From Actinoplanes flavus (GTDB taxonomy: Bacteria; Actinomycetota; Actinomycetes; Mycobacteriales; Micromonosporaceae), in the NCBI RefSeq assembly GCF_017592555.1, contig NZ_JAGFNS010000034.1, positions 45,631-109,630 on the forward strand: a stretch of DNA of 64,000 nt, read 5' to 3'. Both the position numbers and the translations under genes were made by a program. Of the stretch, positions 25,889 through 34,520 are shown piece after piece; position 1 is the stretch's first letter; each line of letters begins with the position of its first letter. Under the pieces are notes generated by a model. The model did no database searches. It was not told where the DNA came from and worked only from the letters and a program-made list of their open reading frames with translations.

Positions 25889-26833
25889 ATGAAGGTCGTC
25901 ATTCCCGGCGGGAGCGGGCAGGTCGGCACGGTTCTGAACCGGGCGCTGACGGCGGAAGGTCACGACGTCGTCGTGCTGACGCGTTCCCCACAGGGCACGC
26001 GCCAGGTCTACTGGGACGGCTCGACGCTCGGCGACTGGGCCGGCGAGATCGACGGCAGCGATGTCGTCATCAACCTGGCGGGACGCAGCGTGAGCTGCCG
26101 GTACACCGCGGAGAACCTCGAAGCCATGATGAGGTCACGGGTGGAGTCGGCACGTGTCGTCGGTGACGCCATCGCCCGGGCGGCCCGGCCACCCGGGGTG
26201 TGGCTGCAGATGAGCACCGCCACCATCTATGCGCACCGGTTCGACGCGGCCAACGACGAGCGCGGCGGTCTGATCGGCGGCGACGAGGAGGGGGTGCCCG
26301 ACTACTGGGCCTACAGCATCGCGATCGCCCAGAACTGGGAGGCCGCCCAGGAGCGGGCGGCCACTCCCCGTACGCGTAAGGTCGCGCTGCGCTCGGCCAT
26401 GGTGATGAGCCCGGACCGCGGTGGCGTCTTCGATGTGCTCAGCCGGCTCGCGCGCCTCGGCCTGGGCGGACCGGTGGCCGGCGGCGGACAGTACGTCTCG
26501 TGGATCCACGACCACGACTTCGTCCGGGCCATCCGGTTCCTGATCGACCGTGACGACCTCGCGGGGGCGGTGAATCTGGCCGCGCCCGGTCCCTTGCCGC
26601 AGCGGGAGTTCATGCGGGAGCTGCGGTCGGCCTGGCGGATGCCGGTCGGGCTGCCGGCCACCACCTGGATGGCCGAGATCGGCGCGTTCGTCCTCCAGTC
26701 GGACACCGAACTGCTGCTCAAGAGCCGGCGGGTGGTGCCCGGCCGGCTCGCCGAGGCGGGATTCACCTTCGGCTATCCGGATTGGCGAACCGCCGTCGCG
26801 GACCTGACGCCGCGCCACCGAGGCCGCGGATAG
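25889..26833 (+). CDS. TIGR01777-family NAD(P)-binding epimerase
   Basis: The 314-residue protein has an extended-SDR Rossmann motif (VVIPGGSGQVGTVLNRAL), the family signature VVINLAGRSVSCRYT with RSRVESARVVGDAI, then a GPVAGGGQYVSWIHDHDFVRAI segment and the C-terminal DUF1731 domain (LLLKSRRVVPGRLAEAGFTFGYPDW). It covers the family from end to end. The substrate is unknown in all members. The shared operators link it to the SRPBCC/ICMT operon at 16.6 kb; in some bacteria TIGR01777 domains are fused to SRPBCC domains. Confidence 0.85.
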   Translation: MKVVIPGGSGQVGTVLNRALTAEGHDVVVLTRSPQGTRQVYWDGSTLGDWAGEIDGSDVVINLAGRSVSCRYTAENLEAMMRSRVESARVVGDAIARAARPPGVWLQMSTATIYAHRFDAANDERGGLIGGDEEGVPDYWAYSIAIAQNWEAAQERAATPRTRKVALRSAMVMSPDRGGVFDVLSRLARLGLGGPVAGGGQYVSWIHDHDFVRAIRFLIDRDDLAGAVNLAAPGPLPQREFMRELRSAWRMPVGLPATTWMAEIGAFVLQSDTELLLKSRRVVPGRLAEAGFTFGYPDWRTAVADLTPRHRGRG

Positions 26834-26874
26834 GCCGAAAATGCTTGACCGTCGATGTGATCGGCCGCAGACTC

Positions 26875-26933
26875 TGGAATACGTTTTCCATCCGCGGTGG
26901 GACAGTGTGCCGCCGCGGCTTGAAACGTTTTAC
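26875..26933. promoter_or_regulatory. Two LacI-type operators in the sugar-operon promoter
   Basis: TGGAATACGTTTTCCA (26875-26890) and TTGAAACGTTTTAC (26920-26933) are near-palindromes centred on CG, the form bound by LacI-family proteins. A possible -35 box TTGACC lies at 26845-26850, with CAGACT 17 bases on as a weak -10, so the first operator would sit just after the promoter and block it. The candidate regulators are the LacI genes at 23536 and 24668. Confidence 0.6.
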
Positions 26934-26957
26934 CCGATCTCCCCGCGAAGGAGGGTC

Positions 26958-28058
26958 ATGTCGCCATCCCGCTATCGCGCGGCCATCGTCGGAACCGGCG
27001 CCATCGCCGCCGCCCATGCGCAAGCCCTGAACGAGCACCGGGCCCGGGCGCGCCTCACCGCCGTCGTCGACCTCGACGAGGTACGGGCACGCACGTTCGC
27101 CGACGCCTGGGACGCGCCGACGGTCGCGCCCGACCTGACCGGCCTGCTCGAGACCGGTGACGTCGATCTGGTGCACCTGTGCACGCCGCCGTCCACGCAC
27201 GCCCCGCTCGCCCTCCAGTGCCTGCGAGCCGGCGTGAACGTGATCCTGGAGAAGCCGCCTACCCTGTCGCTGGCCGAACTGGACACTCTCGCCGAGGCGT
27301 CCCGGGCGACCGGCGCGCACGTGGCGACGGTCTTCCAGCACCGGTTCGGCGCCGGCGCGGTCCGGCTGCGGGCGATGGCCGCGGCGGGCGACCTCGGCCG
27401 CCCGCTTCTGGCCACCTGCGAGACCCTCTGGTTCCGCGACGCCGCCTACTTCGAGGTGCCGTGGCGGGGCCGGTGGGAGACCGAGGGCGGCGGCCCGACC
27501 ATGGGCCACGGCATCCACCAGTTCGACCTGCTGCTGTCGGTGCTCGGACCGTGGGAGCAGGTCACCGCGGTCGCCGCCCGCCGGGACCGCGACGTCGACA
27601 CCGAGGACGTGTCGATGGCACTCGTCACGTTCGCCGACGGCACGGTCGCTTCGGTGGTCAACTCGGTGATCTCGCCGCGGCAGGTTTCCGCGCTGCGGTT
27701 CGATTTCAGCCACGCCACGGTCGAGTTGTCGCACCTCTACGGCTACACCGACGCCGACTGGATGGTCACCCCCGCGCCCGGGCACGCCGCCGTCGCCGCC
27801 CACTGGGCCGCGTCACCGTCGACCGTCGAGAGTGGCCACGGCGGTCAGCTGGCCGCCGTTCTGGACGCGCTCGACGACGGCGCCCCACCACCGGTCACCC
27901 TCGAGGAGACCCGCCAGACCATGGAATTCGTCGCCGCGATCTACGCCTCCGCGTTCACCGGCGCCCCGGTGCGTGCCGGCCAGATCGGACCGGACAGCCC
28001 GTTCTTCGCCCGCATGGACGGCGCCGGCGCTCCCTGGCGGGCGGTACGCAGCCGATGA
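26958..28058 (+). CDS. Gfo/Idh/MocA-family oxidoreductase
   Basis: The 366-residue protein has an N-terminal NAD(P) fold (AAIVGTGAIAAAHAQALNEH), the family motif NVILEKPPTLSLAELDTLAEA with the EKP lysine, and a C-terminal alpha/beta domain (GGGPTMGHGIHQFDLLLSVLG with the conserved G-H-x3-D-L motif). It should oxidise or reduce a sugar, inositol or sugar acid. AAGGAGGG lies close before the ATG at 26958; the longer frame from 26841 would start within the promoter. The stop overlaps the next gene (ATGA). Confidence 0.88.
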   Translation: MSPSRYRAAIVGTGAIAAAHAQALNEHRARARLTAVVDLDEVRARTFADAWDAPTVAPDLTGLLETGDVDLVHLCTPPSTHAPLALQCLRAGVNVILEKPPTLSLAELDTLAEASRATGAHVATVFQHRFGAGAVRLRAMAAAGDLGRPLLATCETLWFRDAAYFEVPWRGRWETEGGGPTMGHGIHQFDLLLSVLGPWEQVTAVAARRDRDVDTEDVSMALVTFADGTVASVVNSVISPRQVSALRFDFSHATVELSHLYGYTDADWMVTPAPGHAAVAAHWAASPSTVESGHGGQLAAVLDALDDGAPPPVTLEETRQTMEFVAAIYASAFTGAPVRAGQIGPDSPFFARMDGAGAPWRAVRSR

Positions 28059-28978
28059 CCATCTCCGTCGATCACCGGCTGGGCGTGTCGGTCACGGTTT
28101 CCGTTTCCGGCAAACCCCTCTTCTCGTACGTGTACGCGCCCGACACCCCACAGCGGGAGTCGCCGAAGCCCTACCTGCACCCGATCCGTACCCTGGCCGG
28201 GGATCTGGTGTCGCTGTACCGCCCGCACGACCACGTCTGGCACAAGGGCATCGCCTGGTCGCTGCCGCACGTCGGCGAGCACAACTTCTGGGGCGGCCCC
28301 ACCTACGTGCACGGCCGGTTCTACGTGCAGAAGGAGAACAACGGCACGGCCGCGCACCGGGCCCTGACCGAACTGTCCGCCACCGACCGCACCGCCACCC
28401 TGGTCCACGACCTGGACTGGACCTCCCAGCAGGGCGAACCGGTGATCAGCGAGCAGCGGGCGCTGACCGCCACGGTCGTCGACGACACGAGCTGGGTGCT
28501 CGTCTTCGAGACCCGGATGACCAACGTGTCCGGCGGCGCCCTCGCGTTCGGGTCGCCGACCACCAAGGGCCGGGAGAACGCCGGGTACGGCGGCCTGTTC
28601 TGGCGGGGGCCACGCTCGTTCACCGGCGGGACCGTGCAGTCGCCGGACGGCGTCGGAGCCGACGACCTGCGCGGCAAACGGGCCGACTGGTTCGCGTTCC
28701 GCGGCAGGCACGACGGGTCCGGCCGGTCCTCGACCGTGCTGATGGTCGACGACACCACCAACCCGCGGCACCCGCCGCAGTGGTTCACCCGCAGCCAGGA
28801 GTTCGCCTGCCTCAACCCGGCGCCGTTCTTCAGCGAGGAGGTCGACCTGCCCGGCGGGCAGAGCCTCTCCTTCCGGTACGCGGTCGTCGTCTCCGCCGGC
28901 GATCACGGCGACGCGGGCACCCGTACCCTCGCCGAAATGGGCCGGGAAGCGCTCAGCGCGCCCCGGAAGACGGCCTGA
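28055..28978 (+). CDS. PmoA-like (DUF6807) protein
   Basis: The 307-residue protein shows KPLFSYVYAPDTPQRESPKP, YLHPIRTLAGDLVSLYRPHDHVWHKGI and a GGPTYVHGRFYVQKENNG segment, the layout of proteins annotated as PmoA or DUF6807 that accompany sugar-oxidoreductase operons. The histidine-rich HDHVWHKG motif might bind metal. The biochemical role is not known. It is translationally coupled on both sides, and the next gene starts at its stop (TGATG). Confidence 0.75.
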   Translation: MTISVDHRLGVSVTVSVSGKPLFSYVYAPDTPQRESPKPYLHPIRTLAGDLVSLYRPHDHVWHKGIAWSLPHVGEHNFWGGPTYVHGRFYVQKENNGTAAHRALTELSATDRTATLVHDLDWTSQQGEPVISEQRALTATVVDDTSWVLVFETRMTNVSGGALAFGSPTTKGRENAGYGGLFWRGPRSFTGGTVQSPDGVGADDLRGKRADWFAFRGRHDGSGRSSTVLMVDDTTNPRHPPQWFTRSQEFACLNPAPFFSEEVDLPGGQSLSFRYAVVVSAGDHGDAGTRTLAEMGREALSAPRKTA

Positions 28979-29685
28979 TGGGCGCGGTCTTCCCGGGTGG
29001 CGCCTCGGTGACGCGCCTGTCGGTCTATCCGGGCGTGTGCGCCGCGGACGGGCTGGCCGGCGGCACCCCGCACCTGCATCTCGCGTCGACCGAGGCGTAT
29101 GTGGTGATCGGCGGGTCGGGGGAGCTGCACACCCTGAACGCCGCCGGTCACCGGAGGACGCCGCTGTCGGCCGGGTCGGTGCTGTGGTTCACGCCCGGCG
29201 TGATCCACCGGGCGGTCAACCACGGTGATCTCCAGATCGTGGTGGTGATGGCGAACGCGGGGCTGCCGGAAGCCGGCGACGCGGTCATGACGTTCCCGCC
29301 CGAGGTGGTCGCCGACGCTGATCGTTATCGGGCGTCGGTGGCGCTGCCGGTCGACGAGCGACGGGATCTCGCCGTGCGGGGCTTTCTGCGGCTGGCCGCC
29401 GATCCCGCGGCGCTGGAGGAGTTCTACGACCTCGCGGTGGCTCTCGTGCGCCCGAGAGCCGGCGGCTGGCGGGAGATCTGGGCGTCGACCGTGGAGGCGC
29501 AGACCCGCCGGACCGGCGCGGTGATCGACGCCCTCGCCCGCGGCGACGGCCGTCACCTGCGGGAGTCCGAGCTGGTCACCGCGCCGCAGAGCGAGACGGA
29601 GCGGCTCGGCATGTGCGGGCGGCTACGAACCTATGACGTACGCAACGGGGTGACGCTCGACCCGGACGGTCTCAGCCGGCCGTGA
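28978..29685 (+). CDS. Cupin-domain protein
   Basis: The 235-residue protein has a cupin barrel in its first 105 residues: GTPHLHLASTEAYVVIGGSGELHTL (first motif, with H-x-H and a glutamate) and LWFTPGVIHRAVNHGDL (second motif with H). The C-terminal 130 residues are helical and unrecognised. It may be an isomerase, a dioxygenase or a regulatory sugar-binding protein. It is the third gene of the Gfo/Idh/MocA operon, which contains no transporter. Confidence 0.75.
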   Translation: MGAVFPGGASVTRLSVYPGVCAADGLAGGTPHLHLASTEAYVVIGGSGELHTLNAAGHRRTPLSAGSVLWFTPGVIHRAVNHGDLQIVVVMANAGLPEAGDAVMTFPPEVVADADRYRASVALPVDERRDLAVRGFLRLAADPAALEEFYDLAVALVRPRAGGWREIWASTVEAQTRRTGAVIDALARGDGRHLRESELVTAPQSETERLGMCGRLRTYDVRNGVTLDPDGLSRP

Positions 29686-29786
29686 CCGGCGCGAACCGGA
29701 CCCCGTGCCGGGCCTGGTGGAACGGCCGGTGGTAGGCGTCGAGGGCGGCCGGCCGGGAATCGTTGTCCGGGCGGACCACTCGCGCG

Positions 29787-30212
29787 TCATCGCTGCTCGT
29801 GCAGTGCGGCGTCGATCAGCTTCTCGAAGGCGCACCGGTCGGCGGGGGACAGGTGCGCGAACATCTCCGGCAGCCGGGCGGCGACGTCGGCGTAGAGCGC
29901 GTCACCGATCTCCTTGCCCGGCGGCGTGCTGACCAGGGTGCAGAGGCGCCGGTCGTTGTTCTGGCTGGTGCGCTGGACCAGGCCGCGGCGCTCGGTGCGG
30001 TCGATCAGGCCGCTGAGCCCGGGTTTGGCCAGACCGAGCAACTGGGCCAGCTCGGTCATGCCGCGGGGCTGGTCCTTGACGAGACAGAGCAGCTGGGCCT
30101 GCGCGGTGGTCAGGTCGTGCTCGGCGCAGATCTGTGCGAACCGCCGCTGGATCAGGGTGGACAGGCAGACCAGGTGGTTGCCGAAACCCGGGCTAGCTGT
30201 CATGCGCGTCAT
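29787..30212 (-). CDS. MarR-family regulator
   Basis: The 141-residue protein has the MarR winged helix: TTAQAQLLCLVKDQPRGMTELAQLLGLAKPGLSGLIDRTERRGLVQR with the wing NNDRRLCTLVSTPPG. It is divergent from an old yellow enzyme gene with two palindromes between them, so it is probably the local repressor and responds to electrophiles or phenolics. The frame extends to 31319, but that part is antisense to the reductase. I chose the ATG at 30212; an ATG at 30203 is possible. Confidence 0.88.
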   Translation of the reverse strand: MTRMTASPGFGNHLVCLSTLIQRRFAQICAEHDLTTAQAQLLCLVKDQPRGMTELAQLLGLAKPGLSGLIDRTERRGLVQRTSQNNDRRLCTLVSTPPGKEIGDALYADVAARLPEMFAHLSPADRCAFEKLIDAALHEQR

Positions 30213-30227
30213 CCTACCTTGCGGAAA

Positions 30228-30265
30228 TTCGCGCCGCGAACTAGTTTCGTTCGCGCCACGAACTT
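30228..30265. promoter_or_regulatory. Tandem MarR-type operators
   Basis: TTCGCGCCGCGAACTA (30228-30243) and TTCGCGCCACGAACTT (30250-30265) repeat with 22-base spacing, two helical turns, between the divergent marR and reductase genes. The first contains the perfect palindrome TTCGCGCCGCGAA; the second has one mismatch. Confidence 0.7.
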
Positions 30266-30284
30266 TCTCTCGGAGGGCAGTCCC

Positions 30285-31355
30285 ATGACCGACGCATTCG
30301 ACGCCTACGACCTCGCCGGCACCAAGCTGGCCAACCGCATCGTGATGGCGCCGATGACCCGCAGCCGCGCCCACGGTCCCGGCAACAGCCCGACCGACCT
30401 GACCGCCACCTACTACGCCCAGCGCGCCACGGCCGGGCTCATCGTCAGCGAAGGCATCCAGCCGTCGGTGGTCGGCCAGGGCTACACCGACACGCCCGGC
30501 CTGCACAGCCAGGAGCAGGTCGCCGCCTGGCGCAAGGTCACCGACGCGGTCCACGCCGAGGGCGGCGTGATCTTCGCGCAGCTCATGCACAGCGGCCGGA
30601 TCGGCCATCCCAGCCTGCTTCCGGACGATCTGATCCCGGTGGCGCCGTCCGCCGTCCGGGCCGCCGGGCAACTGCACACCTACGACGGCATGCAGGACTT
30701 CGTCACCCCGCACGAGCTGACCGAGGCGGAGATCGCCGGCACCATCGCCGACTTCGCGGCCGCCGCCCGCAACGCCATCGCGGCCGGCTTCGACGGGGTG
30801 GAGATCCACGGCGCCAACGGCTACCTGGTGCACCAGTTCCTGTCCGACAACGTGAACCACCGCACCGACGGCTGGGGCGGCACGACCGACGGCCGGATCC
30901 GGTTCGCCGTCGAGGTGGCCACCGCGATCGCCGCCGCCATCGGCGCCGACAAGGTCGGCATCCGGCTGTCGCCGAACAACCCGTACAACGACATCACCGA
31001 GACCAACGCCGGCGAGATCTACCCGGCCCTCGTCGCACGGCTCGCCCCGCTCGGGCTCGCCTACCTGCACCTGGTCGAGAGCGGCGACCGCGAACTCACC
31101 CGGCGGCTGCGCGCCCAGTGGCCGGGCACCTTCATCCTGAACCCGGCCACCCTCCCGCGGTACACCGGGCCGGAGGACCTCGCCCTCATCGAGGACGGCA
31201 CCACCGACCTGCTCTCCTTCGGCGGGCTCTTCCTCGCCAACCCGGACCTGCCGGCGCGGCTGGCGGCCGGCGGCCCCTACAACACCCCCGACTACAGCAA
31301 GGCCTTCGGCGGCGACCACACCGGTTACACCGACTACCCGGCGCTGTCCGCCTGA
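30285..31355 (+). CDS. Old yellow enzyme (alkene reductase)
   Basis: The 356-residue FMN enzyme shows NRIVMAPMTRSRA at the N-terminus, GLIVSEGIQPSVVGQGY, then FDGVEIHGANGYLVHQFL (the H-x-x-N substrate-binding pair) with HRTDGWGGTTDGRIRF, and a C-terminal FMN site. These enzymes reduce electron-poor C=C bonds with NAD(P)H and often serve in detoxification. Expression is probably induced by electrophiles through the divergent MarR. A ribosome site GGAGGG lies before the ATG at 30285. Confidence 0.92.
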   Translation: MTDAFDAYDLAGTKLANRIVMAPMTRSRAHGPGNSPTDLTATYYAQRATAGLIVSEGIQPSVVGQGYTDTPGLHSQEQVAAWRKVTDAVHAEGGVIFAQLMHSGRIGHPSLLPDDLIPVAPSAVRAAGQLHTYDGMQDFVTPHELTEAEIAGTIADFAAAARNAIAAGFDGVEIHGANGYLVHQFLSDNVNHRTDGWGGTTDGRIRFAVEVATAIAAAIGADKVGIRLSPNNPYNDITETNAGEIYPALVARLAPLGLAYLHLVESGDRELTRRLRAQWPGTFILNPATLPRYTGPEDLALIEDGTTDLLSFGGLFLANPDLPARLAAGGPYNTPDYSKAFGGDHTGYTDYPALSA

Positions 31356-31368
31356 CCTATCCTCCGCT

Positions 31369-31401
31369 CGCGGGGCGCTCCCTTCGCCGGGACGCCCCGC
31401 G
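31369..31401. terminator. Hairpin after the alkene reductase gene
   Basis: CGCGGGGCG (31369-31377) pairs with CGCCCCGCG (31393-31401) around a 15-base loop, 14 bases after the reductase stop. The position suits a terminator before the TM2 gene. There is no T-run. Confidence 0.6.
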
Positions 31402-31429
31402 GTGGTTCCTCACGCGAAACGAGGTGGCG

Positions 31430-31762
31430 TTGACGGAGAGCAGGGCCCTTCCCGAATGGGAGCGGATCAGCGTCCTACGGGCCGAATCCGAGTACGACTC
31501 GGTGAAGAAGGAAGCGCGCGTGGCGTACCTCATCTGGGTCTTCTCGGGGATCTTCGGCGGTCACCGCTTCTACCTGGGCGACACCGGGCGGTCGATCGCG
31601 ATGCTGTTCACCCTCGGCGGCCTCGGCGTGTGGACGCTGATCGACCTGTTCCTCATCCGCGGCCGGGTCCGCGCGGTGAACCGGTCCCGCCGCGCCGCCG
31701 TCATGGCCCGGCACGGCATCGTCGACGTCTCGTTCGGGAGTGAACCCGGCCCGGCTGGGTAG
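31430..31762 (+). CDS. TM2-domain membrane protein
   Basis: The 110-residue protein carries the TM2 motif: AYLIWVFSGIFGGHRFYLG, then a GLGVWTLIDLFLI helix, with a soluble N-terminus of about 25 residues and a basic C-terminus. The function of TM2 proteins in bacteria is mostly unknown. I chose the TTG at 31430 because GAGG lies 5 bases before it; a GTG at 31424 is also in frame. Confidence 0.8.
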   Translation: MTESRALPEWERISVLRAESEYDSVKKEARVAYLIWVFSGIFGGHRFYLGDTGRSIAMLFTLGGLGVWTLIDLFLIRGRVRAVNRSRRAAVMARHGIVDVSFGSEPGPAG

Positions 31763-31800
31763 ACCGTTGATCGCGTCTACCGAGCGTCATGGGAGGTGTG

Positions 31801-32748
31801 ATGGCCGGGCGTCGACTACGTGACTCCGTGGTGCTGGTCACCGGAGCGTCGAGTGGGGTCGGCCGTGCCACCGCGCTCGCGCTCGCCGCCGAAGGAGCCA
31901 GACTGGTCCTCGTCTCGCGCAGCGGCGAGGCGCTGGCCGAGGTGGAACAACGGTGCCGGGCGCGCGGGGCCGACGTGCTGGTGGCGCCGACCGACATCGC
32001 CGATCCGGACGCCGTCGAACGGCTGGTCACCGCGGCGGTGCGACGGTACGGGCGCATCGACACCTGGATCGAGGCGGCAGCCGTCGGCATCGCCGGGCCG
32101 CTGGGCTCGGAATCGGTGGACGAGATCCGGCGCCTCATCGACACCAACGTCCTCGGCGCCACGCTGTGCGCCCGCGCCGCCGTCACCACCTTCCAGGCCC
32201 AGGGCCACGGCACGCTGGTGATGGTCGGGTCGTTGCTGTCGCTGTTCCCGAACCCGATGGTGCCGCTCTACTCGATGAGCAAGTTCGCGATCCGGGGCCT
32301 GGCGCTCAACCTGCGGCAGGCGGTCGCCGGAAACCGCCGCATCCACGTGAGTCTCGTGCTGCCCGGGCCGATCGACACACCGTTCTTCCAGCGGGCCGCC
32401 AACCACACGGGCCGCCGGCTGCGGGCCATTCCACCGGCGTACGCGCCGGAGCGTGTCGCCGCCACGATCATCGCCTGCGCCCGCCGCCCGCGCAGGCAGG
32501 CCACCACCGGAGTCGTCTCCCACCTGGCGCTGGTCGCCTCCCGGGTGGCGCCGCGTGCCACCGAGGCGGCGGTGGCCCAGTGGAGCAGGAGACTGGTGAC
32601 CGGTCCCACGGCGGCGCCGGCCAGCCGGGGATCGCTGTTCGACGCGCCGCCGGCCGGGGCGGTGCACGGCGGTTACCGTCGCGGCCGGCTCCGCCGCCGG
32701 CTCGGCGAATGGCTGGCGGGCAGCGCCCACCAGGTCACGGACGGCTGA
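31801..32748 (+). CDS. Short-chain dehydrogenase/reductase
   Basis: The 315-residue SDR has the cofactor motif VLVTGASSGVGRATALALAAEG, a VLVAPTDIADPD acidic turn, serine in VMVGSLLSLF, and the catalytic YSMSK motif, so it should be active. The C-terminal 70 residues are longer than in classical SDRs and basic, as in the SDR subgroup often annotated SDR family 7 or RDH-like. The ATG at 31801 has GGGAGG 4 bases upstream and is preferred over the ATG at 31789. Its 3' end overlaps the convergent GNAT gene by 14 bases. Confidence 0.85.
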   Translation: MAGRRLRDSVVLVTGASSGVGRATALALAAEGARLVLVSRSGEALAEVEQRCRARGADVLVAPTDIADPDAVERLVTAAVRRYGRIDTWIEAAAVGIAGPLGSESVDEIRRLIDTNVLGATLCARAAVTTFQAQGHGTLVMVGSLLSLFPNPMVPLYSMSKFAIRGLALNLRQAVAGNRRIHVSLVLPGPIDTPFFQRAANHTGRRLRAIPPAYAPERVAATIIACARRPRRQATTGVVSHLALVASRVAPRATEAAVAQWSRRLVTGPTAAPASRGSLFDAPPAGAVHGGYRRGRLRRRLGEWLAGSAHQVTDG

Positions 32749-33184
32749 GCGGTTTGATGAAGACGAGGCACAGCTCGGGTACGCGCTCGATCCGGCCGTC
32801 GTCGAGCAGGTCCTCACGGAAGGTCTTCAGGGGCTGCGCCCGCCACAGGGTGAACAGCAGGCTGCGGTAGAGGGCGATGGCCGGCTCGTTGTCCGGGCTG
32901 ACGCCGAGCGCGACCTGCCGGTGGCCGAGGGTGTAGAGATGCTGTTCCGCCTCGGTGAGCAGCCGCCGGGCGACGCCGCCGCGCTTGTGGCCCTCCAGGA
33001 CCTCGAGGTGCTGCAGGAGGGGGACACCCGGCAGGCCGGCGCGCAGTTCCGGTTCCTCGGCCGGTCCCAGCCGGAGAAAGACGTCTTCCGCGCGCCCAAT
33101 CCGATGAACCGGGAACGGACGATCACCGTATGCAATGGAATGTACGGTAGCGGGGTCTACGGCGCGGTTCGCACCCTCACCCAC
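32735..33184 (-). pseudogene. GNAT acetyltransferase, probably 5'-truncated
   Basis: Coding quality is good from about 33090 to the stop and gives the acetyl-CoA-binding core of a GNAT protein (LQHLEVLEGHKRGGVARRLLTEAEQHL and GVSPDNEPAIALYRSLLF). Upstream, the minus frame has poor third-position G/C and no good start except a GTG at 33184 with no ribosome site, and it overlaps the divergent ORF at 33104. The usual N-terminal 35-40 residues appear to be lost, so the protein may be non-functional. Confidence 0.55.
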
Positions 33185-33340
33185 GACGTCTTCCGGGAGA
33201 AGAACGCCGACTACCTGGCGCAACGCTTCACCGGGGACACGTTCAGCCTGCTCTTCCGGGTCCAGGTGCTCAACGGCGTCGCCGCCACACCGGACTGGAC
33301 GGCGCCCGGCACCGTCCTGCACACCTGGCCGGAGGACTGA
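33104..33340 (+). CDS. Short ORF, probable C-terminal fragment
   Basis: This 78-residue frame has strong third-position G/C from about 33140 on and reads VYGAVRTLTHDVFREKNADY, then FSLLFRVQVLNG, ending TVLHTWPED. I do not recognise it, but it looks like the end of a larger protein. Its 5' part merges with the start of the truncated GNAT gene on the other strand, so it may have lost its N-terminus. It ends 2 bases before the glycosyltransferase gene. Confidence 0.45.
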   Translation: MNRERTITVCNGMYGSGVYGAVRTLTHDVFREKNADYLAQRFTGDTFSLLFRVQVLNGVAATPDWTAPGTVLHTWPED

Positions 33341-33342
33341 CC

Positions 33343-34479
33343 GTGACCAGCCTGGCCGTTCTCCCCGACATCGGGGAGATGCACCACGCGTCGCACGCCG
33401 CCCTACTCGACGACGAGGACGTCCCGGCCGACCCACCCGACCATGGGCTGGACGCCATCATCGTGCCCACCGCCTCCAAGACCGGCGCGTTGCGGCACGC
33501 CGTCCAGGTGGGGCAGGAGATCGACTGCCCGGTGGTCGCCCTGTGCAGCCGGGACGCCTCCGCCGTCCAGGCGTGGTGGATCGCCCAGCATGAGGGCGCC
33601 GCGCTCATGGCGGTGGACGTCGACCGTACGCTCGCCGGGAAGCTGCCGTCCTTCGCCACCGACCACCAGTTGCGCGCCGGTGGGTTCGCCGGCGCCAGCG
33701 ACCTGAGCCTCAAACGCAACCTCGGGCTGGTGCTCGCCCGCGGATCGAGCTGGCGGCGAGTGCTCTTCCTCGACGACGACATCCATATCGACGAACCGAA
33801 ACGCCTGCACCACATCGCCGGGCTGGCCGACCGGTATCGCGCCGTGGGGCTGGCCAACCACGGGTTCGCGGACAACTCGGTGGTCTGTCACGCGTACCGG
33901 GCGGTCGGCGGCGCGCAGGACACCTTCATCGGCGGCGGCGCGATGATCGTCGACACCGCCCGTACCAAGTCGTTCTTCCCGAACATCTACAACGAGGACT
34001 GGCTGTTCCTGCTCGGCGACGGAGTCCCGTTCACCGCGGCCCGGGCGGGGACGATGTGGCAGCGCACCTATGACCCCTTCGCCAACCCGGCCCGCGCCGT
34101 CGCCGAGGAACTCGGCGACACGCTCGCCGAAGGACTGTTCTGGCTGCTCGACAGCGGGCAGGGTATCGACGAGGCGGGCCGGACCGGATTCTGGGGCGAT
34201 GTTCTCTACCGGCGCCGCAAGTTCATCGACAGCCTCATCGGAAAAATGACCGGGCCCGACCACGATCGAATGCGCCCTTCACTGCTGGCCGCCCGCGGGC
34301 GCAGCGCCGACATCACCAGCGGCTTGTGCCACGACTTCGTTGATCTCTGGAGCGCCGACCTCCAGAGATGGCGCAAGTATTTGAACAGGGTGTCCGCCTG
34401 CGACGGCCCGGAAAAGTTCCTGCACGATATCGGTATGTCTCACCACGCGCTCTTCTCCCAGGCGTTCACGGCGCGGTAG
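33343..34479 (+). CDS. Glycosyltransferase-like protein (GT-A fold)
   Basis: The 378-residue soluble protein has a GT-A pattern: LDAIIVPTASKTGALRHAVQ as the start of a nucleotide-binding sheet, KRNLGLVLARGSSWRRVLFLDDDIHI with the acidic DDD metal site, and GGGAMIVDTAR before NEDWLFLLGD (an ED acidic pair). The donor and acceptor are unknown. It starts at a GTG 2 bases after the short ORF and is followed 41 bases later by an inositol-phosphate-synthase gene, so an inositol-linked acceptor is a reasonable guess. Confidence 0.65.
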   Translation: MTSLAVLPDIGEMHHASHAALLDDEDVPADPPDHGLDAIIVPTASKTGALRHAVQVGQEIDCPVVALCSRDASAVQAWWIAQHEGAALMAVDVDRTLAGKLPSFATDHQLRAGGFAGASDLSLKRNLGLVLARGSSWRRVLFLDDDIHIDEPKRLHHIAGLADRYRAVGLANHGFADNSVVCHAYRAVGGAQDTFIGGGAMIVDTARTKSFFPNIYNEDWLFLLGDGVPFTAARAGTMWQRTYDPFANPARAVAEELGDTLAEGLFWLLDSGQGIDEAGRTGFWGDVLYRRRKFIDSLIGKMTGPDHDRMRPSLLAARGRSADITSGLCHDFVDLWSADLQRWRKYLNRVSACDGPEKFLHDIGMSHHALFSQAFTAR

Positions 34480-34520
34480 ACGACCCGGCGACGCCTTTGT
34501 GGACGGGTACCGTCGCGTCC

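Noticed and set aside
30213..31319. A long upstream extension of the MarR frame
   Set aside because: It is antisense to the old yellow enzyme gene, and a good start lies at 30212.
33140..33184. A normal N-terminus for the GNAT protein
   Set aside because: Codon bias is poor, no ribosome site is present and it overlaps the plus-strand coding sequence.
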